Source of the DNA: Marisa cornuarietis
Lineage: Eukaryota > Mollusca > Gastropoda > Architaenioglossa > Ampullariidae
Reading direction: 5' to 3'
DNA length: 64,000 nucleotides
Assembly: GCA_004794655.1 (NCBI GenBank)
Contig: SMMW01000020.1
Coordinates: 1,221,001 to 1,285,000, forward strand
Made by a program: the position numbers and the translations under genes. Below the pieces are notes generated by a model that searched no databases, was not told where the DNA came from, and saw nothing but the letters and a program-made list of their open reading frames with translations. Position 1 is the first letter of the stretch, and each line of letters starts with the position of its first letter. Below are positions 39,190 to 51,900 of the stretch, one piece after another.

Positions 39190-39362
39190 ACAGGCTGATG
39201 GGGCCGACTGCATGCCATGCGATATGCTGATGAGGCCGACTGCATGCCATGCGATATGCTGATGAGGCCGACTGCATGCCATGCGATATGCTGATGGGGC
39301 CGACTGCATGCCATGCGATATGCTGATGGGGCCGACTGCATGCCCTGCTGGGGCCGACTGCA
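39190..39362. repeat. 32-bp minisatellite, about 5 units
   Basis: Unit GATATGCTGATGGGGCCGAC TGCATGCCATGC, GC-rich compared with its surroundings. Confidence 0.92.
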
Positions 39363-39567
39363 TCCCCTTCGCTACGCGGGCACGTGCGGCTAGGCGCCCC
39401 CAGAGTAAAATCGGTGGTTGTTTACTGCAGCTTTAAGATTTATTAACAGACTAAAAAAATTCAATATTTATGCATGCAAACGTTTGAAATAAGAGTGTAA
39501 ATATTTTTCTCTCTCATTCGCACGTGCGCTCGTGATGATTAGATGTTTAATTATCTATCTATTTAAG

Positions 39568-39692
39568 TGTGTATGTGTGTGTGTGTGTGTCTGTGTGTGT
39601 GTATGTGTGTGTAGATATATATATGTGTGTGTGTATATATGTGTGTATATATGTATATGTGTATATGTGTGTGTGAGAGTGTATATATATAT
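39568..39692. repeat. (GT)n/(AT)n compound microsatellite
   Basis: GT runs pass into GTATATAT and ATATGTGT blocks. Confidence 0.93.
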
Positions 39693-42600
39693 ATGTGTGC
39701 CCGGCATTGCAAGAGCTGTCCATAGAAGAAACAAATGGAAGGAGAAGACTGTGGAGACAGGAGACAAGAGCTGTACTATAATTAAAGTATAGAGGTCCCT
39801 GGCACTGCTCGTGCCGGTCTGACATCCCGCATGTATTACGCAAGGAAAATAAATGTCTGTGCACAAGAAAAACCTGCGCGATGGAGCAGACAGATGTGAA
39901 TTGTGACGAGGGAAGCTGGTAGACTGGATCGACAGCAAGAGGTGTTCAAGATGGATGACGAGACCAACACACTTGTGGCGGGCTTGCTTTATCTTTGTTT
40001 TATTTAACTGTCCGGCTCCGACATCCTTCTTTCCAAACATTTTAATAATTTGAAGAACAACTGTGACAAGAAGCAGCTCCTTGATAATTGTTTGCATATG
40101 ATATATTGAGCTGTTTATATTCTCGTATTTCTTTTGAGAAGTTTATCGTCTGAAGGCAATAATTTGTTTGATCAAACCAAACACGCTTGCCCACTTTAAA
40201 ACGTGTATAAACAATACTTAACGGCCATGCGGAAAGTTTTATTGATTTACTTTCTGATTATAACAAATGTGAAAAATATTATCTACACAATTATCAAGAG
40301 CTGTTTCTTGCCATGCGAGCTTTAAAACGGGAAATAACCTGTTTGCTCGACACATTTAGAGTTATCTGCTCTTTGGAACAGATACGTTGACAGATGAACC
40401 TGCACTACGTTACAGTCACGTTATTCCAACGTAATGATGGAACAATCGCGTAGAAAAGGGTCCAACCTTCCATCACTAACCTGGAAAAGTTCTTACCTTT
40501 GTGCAGACTCTACAAAATGTACTTATCTACACTAACTACGTCTCCGCCCAAACAGAACTTTCTGTCAATTCCAATAAGCACACAATAAGCACGTGAAATT
40601 CTGTGTCGAGGCAAAACACTTTCCAGCAAGCTTTTCAAGGATTTTATTAAAACAGTCACCGTAACAACACAAGATCAGCCGGAGACATTTCTTATAAACA
40701 CGTGATCAAACTGTGACATTGGAATTTCTCGTTACATGTTCACCTGGCTGTTCACCGGCTTATACAGTGTTGAATACATTAACACACACACACAGGCTTT
40801 ATACAGGGTTGAATACTGTGAATGGTAGATATACCATATGTCTTTGAATACTGACAAAACTGCACGAGGCGAACGTGCACATACAGTTTGAACAAGTAAA
40901 CTTTGTCTTATTTGAGTTCTGTTAACAGTTGTCTGCCCAATATTTTAGCAAAGGTATGCGAGCTATTACAAGTTGTTTGGCTAAAGTTTAGCAATGGTTG
41001 GTGCAAAGTGCTACAATGGCGGTATTTCAATATCAGCGGGTAATCACTGCGGTTTCGCATTATTCTAGAATTGGTCGTCGAGACCTCACATCGTCTGCTA
41101 AAGATCTTGCACTGCGTCACGAGGACACAGGACGGTTGCCGAGTGCATCAGGTTAATGCATGCACGTAATCCCAGCACGGACAAGGCCAGACTAATAATG
41201 CCGGATCACCAACAGTTGTGCATTTCGTAGGCTGTCTGTTAAAAGGGTGGTGGTGGTGGTGGAGGCGGCGGCGATGGTGGACAAAGATCACGTGACGCAG
41301 GATGATGTCGAGCCTAAGGACGCGAGGGGCGGAGAGAGAGAGAGAAGCGAGCTTTGACATCAGAACTCGGACAGTCGTCTGTTAGGTCTCTGACCACCAT
41401 CACACAAGTTTTTTGGCACAGCATCGACAAAGTTAATCGTGTTGACGCTGACCCTGTATCATGTCCAGAACTTCGCTAACAACGGTCGAGAAAATTCGAT
41501 GAACAAATGTACAATAAATTGTCTGCTCGGTGTCACTATAAACTTACATTTAGCTAACGTACCACTGTCTTGAGCAAGGATCTTCTTAACCAGATGCTAC
41601 GAAGAGATGACTATGTGCGGTGAACATTTTCATGTAAGTATTTTCCAAATACAGTCACACATTCGTCACACATTGGTTAACAACTCGCTCACCAAGGTTC
41701 CACGTTAGACTTGCAAGTATGGCTCTGAGGGTGAGGGTGAATCCTTGATGCTGAGAACTCTTGAGAAATTTATTGTGTCCTGGAGAAGGTCTGGGTCATA
41801 AATTCTTTTGATGAGCCTCTTACCGTCGCTGATAAATGTAGTACCCGTTCTTAACTGGGTAGGCAGAGAGATAGAGAGAACGTGCGATCACATTAATCCC
41901 ACAACTACAACAACTCTCTGGAAGATTCCTGAATCTTTTGTTGTTATTATTCCACCGTAGGGTAGATTTGCCACTGTGTGGGATAGACGATATGTACCTA
42001 GAGTTTATGGGCGAAAGGGGTGAAAGGGGTGTAGAAGGATGGGGTACATATTACCTGATCCAGATATCGAGCAGCACTAGGGCAACTCCCCGCTCTTTTC
42101 ACCCCACGTGACCGCAAAGACTTAGCGAGGAGGCAGTCATGGGTACAAGTAAACAAGTAAACAGAGACACTTTAGCCCCACCGCCCTGCCCTCCACTACG
42201 CGAAATTCGAAACAAAATGGACAAATGAAACGTAGCTCTTCAATTTTTTTTTAAATAACTTGTTTTTATTTGATTTTTCCTGAGAGCTCGTATTTTCATT
42301 GCTCTGTTTGCCGCAGAGTTTGTCTTCCCATTAGTTAGTTCGCTACGCGGCCATTTTGTCAATTGAGGACTGTACCACGTGACAGCAGCCACTTGGTCAA
42401 CGGTCATTGACTTCTCCTCTCCGTAGATACGTTGTCATCCCTCTCAACGCTTGAATGAATACATCAGCGAGTCAGCAATGAAAGGCTGATTATCGAGAAC
42501 ATGCTCTGCAAACTAAAAGTGCAATGCAAGCTCTGCGCATGCGCACCTTTCCCACATGACCGGCTATAAGCAGCGCAGACAGGGACCACGCCTTCTTCAC

Positions 42601-43404
42601 AAAAAGAAAAGTTGGTTCCCTTGTTCCAGTATAAAGAAATGTGAAAGAGGGGATATGTTTATTTAACAACATTACCTATTTTATCTCTGCGAATAAAAAC
42701 AAAAAAAAGTTTTAAAAAAATACGAAACACACACACAAAACCAAACTTTGCAGATTAAGCAAAAATGTCTTTGTATCCAAACAGTTAGTGGCGCCAGGTA
42801 TGGTCCCCTAGAATTCAGAGTCGTTTTCACTCTAACTCTCGCTTGTTCCTTTGCACATTCACTCTTCTTCCATTCTGCGCCATTGCAAAATTTCGCTGTG
42901 TTACCCAAGCCGTTCAAAAATGTCAGAAGGCCCAACCTATGATGTTTCTGAATGAGTCAATATTAATGTATCCTGTATTGTTCTGAGATCAAAAGGCTTG
43001 CACAACCTCCGACCAGACATAAAGCCACCCTGAAAAAAGATCGCCACAGTCTTAAAACCTGATGACAGCCCTAAAAGTTTTTGCATAATTATTAGCTTTC
43101 AGTCTTGAAATCAGGTTCCCTTTGACCTTTACAATGTGTTATCTTTTCATAAGGCGATGTACAGCAACACACAGGTTAATGGAGCTTGCATTGGTGAGTC
43201 GTAAAAGCACATTGCTAATTCATACCTGCTTCATGATGTCTACAACTTCCTTAACCCCACCAGGGATATTGATTCCACTGGCTGAAACCGACCACTAAAA
43301 TCTCAAAGAAACGGAAATCATGAACTTAGTCGAGTGGTGCGCCCTCTACCGGGAATCAGAAGGGAAAAATCAAGAGCTGGTCAGAAGAAAGGAAGCTGTC
43401 AGTT
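39693..43404. other. No gene recognised
   Basis: Mostly AT-rich; a (GGT)n-like patch at 41245-41275. Confidence 0.5.
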
Positions 43405-43925
43405 AGCCCGATGACACATCTAGTGAGATGATACATCGTGTTATGACACAGCTGACAAGATGACATAACGCCATGACAGCTGGTAAGACGACACATAACG
43501 TCATGACACAGCTGGTAAGATGACACATAAAGTAATGACACAGCTGGTAAGATGACACACAACGTCCTGACACAGCTGGTAAGATGACGCATAACGTAAT
43601 GACATAGCTGGTAAGATGAGGCATAACGATATGGCACAGCTGGTAAGATGACGTATAACGTCTTGACACATATGGTAAGATGACACATAACGTAATGTCA
43701 CAGCTGGTAAGATGACGTATAACGTCATGACACATATGGCAAGATGACACATAACGTAATGACACAGCTGGTAAGATGACTATAACATCATGACACATAT
43801 GGTAAGATGACACAACGTAATGTCACAGCTGGTAAGATGACGCATAACGCAATGATACGGCTGGTAAGGTGACACATAATGTTATGACACGGCTGGTAAG
43901 GTGACACATAACGTAATGACACAGC
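43405..43925. repeat. 32-bp minisatellite, about 16 units
   Basis: Unit ATGACACAGCTGGTAAGATG ACACATAACGTA with variants (CATATGG for CAGCTGG). The long open frames on the minus strand here are a by-product of the repeat. Confidence 0.93.
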
Positions 43926-44668
43926 TACATGGCGGGTAGAGCGTTCAAGTCGAGGTTGTTTTGTCTTAGTTCCTGTCGGGTGCACGAGCCATGCTGCTTA
44001 CGTACCGGAAGTTGCTGCACAGCAAAACCAAAACAACATGCAGTCACATGACAGCTGCTGGGCTGCATTTTCCCACCAACAGCTAAAATAATTTCATTTC
44101 TATAATGTATGTAGTGCTACAGGAACATATGCGCTACTACGTTCCCCTTAAATTCACCATTTGCGGGGCAGCAAACAAGACGAGCTTGGTTAGTAGAGTT
44201 GTCTTTCTTGTCTGCCGCTGTCTGGTCTGGCCACACCTTCGGTTTTCTCTCTTTCCTTTTGCTGCTCAGCCTCTGAGGGGATGTCTATTCGAGCCCTGTG
44301 GGGATGTCTGCTTAGAAATGCAGTTTATCTGTCAGCGAATCTAGCTCACTAACCAACTTTTCGTTCACGATAAGTCGATGAAAGATTGGACCGGAAATTC
44401 ACAGTCCCGTTACTTTTGATTGCTTGGGGTGCAACGGGGTCTCTAGAGACTGCACGGGAATTTCGAGGCTGGATTTTTCTTTTTTTTTTCCCTTTTTTTT
44501 TTTGTAAGGGCAGTGTCCATCTCTCCCTTTCTGCTTTTCTTTTCCCAGATGTGGCAGGTATCAGTCCGTCAACAGCTGTGTAAACTTGGGGAAATAATCA
44601 GTTTTCTCACTGGCTAGTTTATGCGATGAAGTGGTAAGAAGGACTACAAGGATGTATCTTATATTGAC

Positions 44669-44756
44669 AATGACTATCAGTCCTGCCAGTGAGCAGACAA
44701 TTGGTAGACACAATGACTATCAGTCTTGCCAGTGAGCGGACAATTAGTAGACACGA
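44669..44756. repeat. Two-copy 43-bp tandem repeat downstream of the nine-exon gene
   Basis: A unit containing AATGACTATCAGTC and TGCCAGTGAGC occurs twice with a few substitutions. It lies beyond the candidate poly(A) signal. Confidence 0.6.
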
Positions 44757-44803
44757 TGTGGACAGTGCATAGACAAAACGAGGGCAATATCACACTAGTC
44801 GAG

Positions 44804-44809
44804 TTTATT
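44804..44809 (-). terminator. Candidate poly(A) signal (AATAAA) of the nine-exon gene
   Basis: The minus strand reads AATAAA about 58 nt after the TGA stop of the terminal exon. A cleavage site would be expected some 10-30 nt further on, near 44775-44795. The short 3' UTR this implies is inferred only from the hexamer. Confidence 0.45.
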
Positions 44810-44866
44810 TTTTTCACTGCATTATAGGGAAGAGTGTTCACCACGTTGAACCTGACCTTGACACGA

Positions 44867-45568
44867 TCATAACTGCCCCTCATGTCCCTCGTCAACTTTC
44901 TGTTGACTGACATCACTACTTGTATCTCCTGTTCGCTCTGCAATTTTCCTTTCCTCTCTCATGTCCACGGGTGATTCCTTTACAGACTTGCTGTCTTTGT
45001 GAATCACGATAACCTTCAAGGGCTCGCCCTCATCTTCAGCGGGTTCAAGGTCGTCGGCCTCGTTTTCTTCATTGGTCTCGGTTTGGTCGGAATACGATGT
45101 GACTTCATCAGTTTCGGCAGTCTTCAGAGGACCCGGATGTAACGGAGTGTCGTTGTCAAGGGCAGCAGGCGGCTCCGCGACATCCACGTCACTGAAAGTA
45201 ACGGTCTTCTTGGTTCTGCTCTGACTTCTGGAACTTTTGGAGCCTGATTCAGACAGATGGTTGACAGGGCTCTCGCGACACTCCTCCTGGCCCTCAGTGA
45301 CGACAGTCGAAAATCCTTCATCTGCCTCTTGACCAGACTCGCGCTGTGTTAAGAAAAACTTACTTTCTCCATCACTCATCCCGTCCTCCTGACCTACGAC
45401 CTCCTGACCTGTGCCTCCCTCTGACGTCATCACCTGGTCTTCTACAAGGGTCAGGCTAGGGGGTCTCTCAACAGTTTCACTCTCCTCCTTGTCCTCTTGT
45501 GAGACGAGTTTACTGCCGTTGTCTGCGGGTCTGTGGAGGCCGGGCGTAGACACCAGCTGGTCACTCGT
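44867..45568 (-). CDS. Exon I, terminal exon of the nine-exon gene
   Basis: This exon is 702 nt. It begins at acceptor gtctgcctccag and ends at an in-frame TGA (44867-44869). It encodes residues 458-690, almost entirely acidic and Ser/Thr-rich. Residues 578-582 are KTVTF inside TKKTVTFSDVD, which fits the RVxF consensus for docking protein phosphatase 1. The last residues are DEGHEGQL. The upstream part of this open frame, before the acceptor, is taken as intron because only the acceptor position restores phase 0 with exon H. Confidence 0.72.
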   Translation of the reverse strand, partial: TSDQLVSTPGLHRPADNGSKLVSQEDKEESETVERPPSLTLVEDQVMTSEGGTGQEVVGQEDGMSDGESKFFLTQRESGQEADEGFSTVVTEGQEECRESPVNHLSESGSKSSRSQSRTKKTVTFSDVDVAEPPAALDNDTPLHPGPLKTAETDEVTSYSDQTETNEENEADDLEPAEDEGEPLKVIVIHKDSKSVKESPVDMREERKIAERTGDTSSDVSQQKVDEGHEGQL

Positions 45569-45852
45569 CTGGAGGCAGACAACAACAGTTTGTTCATTTA
45601 TCTTCAACCTCAGTGGATCAGTATAGGTGCTGACACAGTAAGAAGTGAAAGAAAGAAGAACAGAAGGAAATGAATAAAGGAATAAAACGAATTTAAGTCC
45701 TAAGGATTAAATCAAAGATTGGTAAAAAGAACGGATTAATGAATGAAATAATTGAGCGAACCCTCAATGAAACGAAACTTAAATCATACTTTAGTATTAT
45801 TTAATTGTTAGAGCAGAATAGAATATGATTTTAGATATTACTGCATGCACGC

Positions 45853-45917
<65 letters not shown>

Positions 45918-48900
45918 GGTGCAGTGTGGTCTGTCCTCTCTGCCTCGTTATCATGTAGATCGTAGCAATCAAGGAATAATTTAATCTCTGGACAAGACTA
46001 TGAACCGATATTGTTTTATCTGTGAATGATGCTACACCACTGCATTTTCCAGTTTGGACTACCGATCACAATTGATCACAATTACATTGATTTGTTATAT
46101 CGACACTTGAAAAAAAGAAAAAGAAATGATGTATGTAAGCAAATGGTTCAGCGGCACACGAAAAATGACACGTTGAAGGTGTGTCCTGGTATTATGTCCT
46201 GGTATGATGGCTTCTCAAAGAGACATTCGACAAATTAACCTTTAGGGTTATCTTCGTCCCTATATGATCTGTTCTATGAATGGAACAGTGGTGTTATTGT
46301 TATTACAAGACAGACTATTGGCACTTGTTTACAGCTGAAGATTGGATTATGTTTTAACACAGTAAAGAACATCATAATAAACAAGATGCGTGAACTGGTT
46401 TGGTCGGTTAAGTAGAAAAGTGCTTCCACCCTGAGGTGATTTCACACTACTGGTGAAAGAGAGAGGGGAGGAAACTGGAGTACCCGTAATAAACCCCCGA
46501 CGCCCAGCCCTGCGAACAGGGAAAACATTTAGAGAATAACCCGTGACGAGATTTGAACTCAAGGCATCTCACGGTAGTGGTGACAAGCGAGTGTTTAAAT
46601 CACTAGACAACCGGGCGCCCGTAGAGGTACGTTAAGAGCTAGTCGTAAATATATACAAAACTTGCATGAGAAAACATGACTGAAGGGAGACAACTGTAGG
46701 AAAGCTTGTCACATAGTAACGATGGAGTTGCTTCCCCTTAGTGGTGCGACCTGAGCCTCTACTTTCCTGTATTATGCGACCTCGCGCGCACGGACAGCGA
46801 GAGAGAGAGAGAGAGACTCACCTTAACCTCCACTGATGCCCCGTCTGTCACGGCCACCCCGTCCCCCTGCCTGTCTTCATCCCCAGTGTCTCTCCCGTCT
46901 TTCCTGTCGCCAGCTGCCGCTTGTCCTTCTCCATCGCCCGAGCTTTCATCCGGCTTGTGAGCCTCGTTCTGGCTGTCCTGTGCCTTCTCGTCATCCTCTG
47001 CGGCAAGGTAGGAGCCCACGATGGAGGGCACGTTGACGGATCGGTCCACAAGTATCGGCCGTCGCTTGGGTGCTGGCGCCAGCTTCGGCTCGGGTTCGGG
47101 TCTGGGTTGTTCGGGTTCCGCAGTCCACTCAGCGTCGACTTCCGGTTTGACAGCGGGCAGGACGGAGTCAGTTTTGACTGGCGTCATAACAGGAGAAGGA
47201 GGAGGCTGCTGGGAATCGTAGGCGCTGTCTTCTGCGGACCCTTGCATCTGAAAAGACGTATTTAGGCTACGGTATATCTCGGGTGACTCGGCGGTAAAGT
47301 TGTCAAATAGGAGCAGTTACGTAGCCCTACTTAACCCTAAGGCCTAGAGTTATCTTTGCCTGCCTCTGTGCTTATGTTTCTCTGTGTAGACGAAAACGAG
47401 GAGTTTAGACTCATTATGAACCTAAAGTCAAGTCCCCACAGACAAAATTTGATGGTAACTATGGAACTGATACCTAGCGCTCATAAACAGACGTAGACTG
47501 TAGCTAAAGAACTGCTCTGGACCTCAGAGCAAAGAAGGAATCTCAAGTCGCACACCTGAGAGACCAGGAAGTGACCCAGAATTCACCATCTTGCGTTTCT
47601 CCCACTGTTACACTCACACCATAGTTGTAGTCCTGAAGATAAAGGAGTTGGGAAGGAAAGCTAGCAGACAGCTAAACACTGAGGGTTCAATACAATGACA
47701 TCATCTCCGGTACTTTCTGACCACCGAGTATAAACTCGACATTCTCTGTCATACTACACGAAGAATATTACACCACCCGGAGTATGCTGAGCACGTCGTT
47801 TGAAGCTCACCCTGTGTACTTTAGAAAGAGAAGTTCCTTGCACGCTTGGAAGCCTGGTTTCCAACTTGCTGTTATCTCCCCTGCTGGAACCGAGTGACTG
47901 ACGACCTCCTGTCCCAACGGAAACAAATTGTTAATAGCGGCTTCGACTCTGAACTGTTACTAACTTCGCATCCTCACTAACAAACCCTTTCCAGGTGAAT
48001 TTACTTTAAACAGAAATGCGTCATTCCCATCACTAATTTTTTAATGATTTTTTTTTAAGTTAGGAAAAAGTTTTAAAATCCATCTTTGTAATTTCTGACT
48101 GACCTACAAAATATTGTCTTATTTAAATTGTTTGTACTTTCAATTTTCTATCAAATTATTACATGTACGCTTTGTAATTCAGACTCTGTATATTAGGCAC
48201 CCGTCGGGCTCCCGATTCTGTCTCTGTATGCAGGGCCAGCAGACTGAGGATGTCCTTTGTTATTTCGACCGGGCGACGTGGACGCTAGCATGATGAATAA
48301 ATTGTGATTAAATGCGAGGCTGACTTGTGATTTTATGAGGGTCTGTCTGGTGTGGCGGTATAAATGTGCGATGTCATTGTTGACTGTTGTTGATGTGTGG
48401 TGGGTATGAACGTGTGATTCTGCTGTAGATTAATATTGTGATATGATAGTTCTAGCCCTTTGCCTCCTTAAAGACTTGCTACTAGTCGCCCTCTGAGTCG
48501 TATGTTTGTGATATTACACTCATACACCCGCCACCCAGTTAGAATGCTAGCAAAGGGGTGGATGAGGAGAAAGCCTGTGACCTTTGCCGCTGACCCGCTG
48601 TGGCCATTTGATGATTTCTTCGACGACCGCTTGCTCCTGCTCGTCGTTGTGTTTCTTGGTGTTGTTGTCGGCGCTGACAATGTGCATGGAGGATGAAGCG
48701 TCACCCCAGGCCTGGCGAGGGGCAGAAGGGGTAGCGGGACCCACCCTTCTCCCGAATCCTGGGGCAGTGGTGGGGCGCGGTGGTGCTACCACTGGAGCAG
48801 AACCTTCGTCCACATCAGAACGAGGCGAGTCTGGAACAGGCATTGCGGAGGTCATTCGCCATTTCTATAGCCCGCCATATGTAATCTCAGAATCATTCGC

Positions 48901-51900
48901 AAGTCATTTCATGCGTCATCACATCACATGTCATTATACGTATTCCTCATACGTAATTTCATACGTCATTCCCATCACGTCATCACATGTATCCCTCAGA
49001 CTATTTCATGCGTCATTATCGTCTTATGTCATCATAAGTATTACTCGTACGTCATTTCATGCGCCATTCTACTCACATGTCATAATATTAATCCTTCGTA
49101 CGTCATTTATTCATTCCCTTCGCATGTCGTCATTCGTATCCCTCATACCTCATTTCATACGCCATTCTAATCACATGTCATCATATCCCTCATAAGTCAT
49201 TTCATGCGTCATTACATCACATGTCGTCATCAAATGTTTCCCTTTTACGTCATTTCATGCGTCATTCCCATCACATGTCATCATATGTACCCATCATCCG
49301 TCATTTCATGCGCTATTCGATGCCTCATTTTACCAACATATATCCCAGCGTTGAACAATTTTTAACCAGCGTGAAATTTCGGTATTCTACAGACATTTTG
49401 AAATTGTTTTGATGTTGTGATTTCTACAGAGATCCCTATTGTATATAGCACAATAGTACATATAATAGTAGTGCGTATGGTATCAGGTGATGTTGTGTAC
49501 TACACCACAGTGGTACCGCCTCTGACTAAAACATTCTGCCCACCCAGCAGAAATCGGTTCCTTGTTTATCACAGGAGGTCGAAGCAAGCGGAAGGGTACT
49601 ATTGTGTTTACTTTGTAAATCTGTTATATTAGACCTTAGTGACATTGTGCACATAGTTTGTCAGTAGTTTGGACCTTAGTGACATTGTCCACATAGTTTG
49701 TCAGTAGTTTGGACCTTAGTGACATTGTGCACATAACACTAGTTTGTCAGTAGCTAACATTTTTTTCATGAGACATTTGGATCATTTCTCGCTCTGCGTC
49801 TCAGACATAGACCAAGTTCTGCTGCTGCCATTCTCCAACCACGTGACTCATGATTACGTGAACTCCACGCTCAGAATCTCTCAACAGATCGATCACTTTG
49901 CCGGCCTTATTATGATGGACTCTGCATGCCCCCATTCGCAGTCGCTGCAATCCTTTGTGAAGTTTTCTGTTGGACGAAGTCCGGAAAAGGCTGGTCGGTC
50001 GACTAGAAGCAAGAAATTGATTGCAAAACTATACAAAGGCGGACTAGACGCGTTTCGTCGGCTATGGTTCGCTCATGCGTACAGCAAAGTACTGTCCTCG
50101 ATGACCTTTCTGACAACCTGCGCAACATGATGAGGACCCTGGGGATAACACAGGCTCGTTTATTGGAGACATCATTGTGCGTATAAATGGATGTTAGTAT
50201 AAAGCTCCATGTCAACGGCGACATTTCACTTGAGTAGAACGAGGGAGGTGGGGAAATTTATTATTATGGCGAGCCAGCAACTCAGGTCATATGAAGCCTT
50301 GAGCAGAACGAAAATTTCACCTTGTTTATCTGACTTTGACTGCTGATGAGGAGGGAGGTGGGACTGCGTGAAGGCAGCAGCTAACAAGGCCATGTTACTT
50401 ATCTTTAAAAGTTATTCATCTTAATAGCCAGATACAAGCAAGAAATGGTGGAGGAAGCATATTAATATAAAAAAAGAAGATGAAGGAACATCCAGAAGCG
50501 CTCGATTTACCTGGAGAGCCGTCCGCCATCTCTGCCAGTCGTTGCTCCAACACAAACCATCCCAGTGGGTTACACCGCGGCAGGTAGACGCCGTACTGTG
50601 TCAGACTGCGGGCATCCAGACAGTGCGCTCTGAACAGTGAACACAGACTGATGTTAGCGACACCTAGCAGGCCGTGCGAGCACTAACTGATGTTAGCGAC
50701 ACCGGGAGCGAGAAAGAGAGTGAGGCAAGCGCCACCTATAGTGAAATCGGATGGCTCCTAAGGTCTCACCTGACCAGGTGTGATGTATTAGTTTTTGTCA
50801 GTCCGAGTGACTGAAAACTTTCTCATTACCTCCTGCATTTCACTCCAGCATGCTTGATGTTGTTTACTGTTAACACACCTATTGTGTTGTATTCCTCTGT
50901 TGTCATATCCGCTGCTTTTTATTACAACCCACCTGTTGTTTTATGGCTGAGAATACACTCTACTGTAGTGTAACCTACCTGTTGTAGCGCGCGCCAGTCA
51001 CAAAATAGTGAAAGGGCTCTCCATCTATGTCTGTATGATTCTGCACAAAGCTGGAAAAAAAGACAAGTTGCAATAAATTTGGGCAGAACAAAGAACATTT
51101 TTAAAGAAAACAGCCTTCAATACCTAAGTGTAATCAAACTAGCTAAGGACTCCTGTACCTCTGAAGGTATCAGACAGTTTCAATGGTTAACTGTTTTCTC
51201 TTTGTATAAAAATGCAGGTGTGAGGTCTCATTATACAGGTAGGTTTCTTCTGCTCAAACAGCCAATAACTGCAGTCTGTTGGCCATCGCAATTAAATTAC
51301 GATACACTTTGATATTGTTCATCCTTCATATGCTGTCATCTGATGACTCGGTGCCATTTATTGATGTGTTTTGAGCATGAGTAATGGTGTTTCAGTGTAG
51401 GCTCATTTATTACACTTTCAATATGTGTTTGGTATTTCAGTGTAGGCTCATTTATTACAATTTCAATATGTGTTCATGAAGTAACACCGAGCCTGTGCTG
51501 TTAACTTTAAACAGTTTCAGCTTCTTCTGTTATAGCTGCAGGGCCTGCCACTGAATTTCCCAGGAGACTCTGGAGAAAGGACACCTACTCTTTGGGGTTG
51601 CTGAAAATACTGCCATTCTTGATCTCCTCCATCCCTGCCAGAAAAGAATGGTATCATGTCACAGGCTGACATCACGTCACAGGCTGACATCACGTCACAG
51701 TTGTATGTCAGTCGTCAGTCAGTCTGTCTGTCACAACATTATTATCAGCGCGTCCGTCTGCGTGGCTGACAGTCATGAAGTCATTCTTAGTCATCATTTC
51801 TCTGTGTTGTCTGTCTGTCGTGACACACTGACCATGACAGTGTCGGACATTGTTAACGGGTGTAACCGTCAAACAACCTGTTGTACACAAGCCTCTACTA

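Noticed and set aside
39555..40097. 180-codon minus-strand frame rich in Tyr, Ile, Thr and His
   Set aside because: The C-terminal part is translation of the GT/AT microsatellite and the rest looks like chance.
43356..43985. Several long minus-strand frames with CVILPAV-type repeats
   Set aside because: They are translations of the 32-bp minisatellite in different frames; the period is not a multiple of three.
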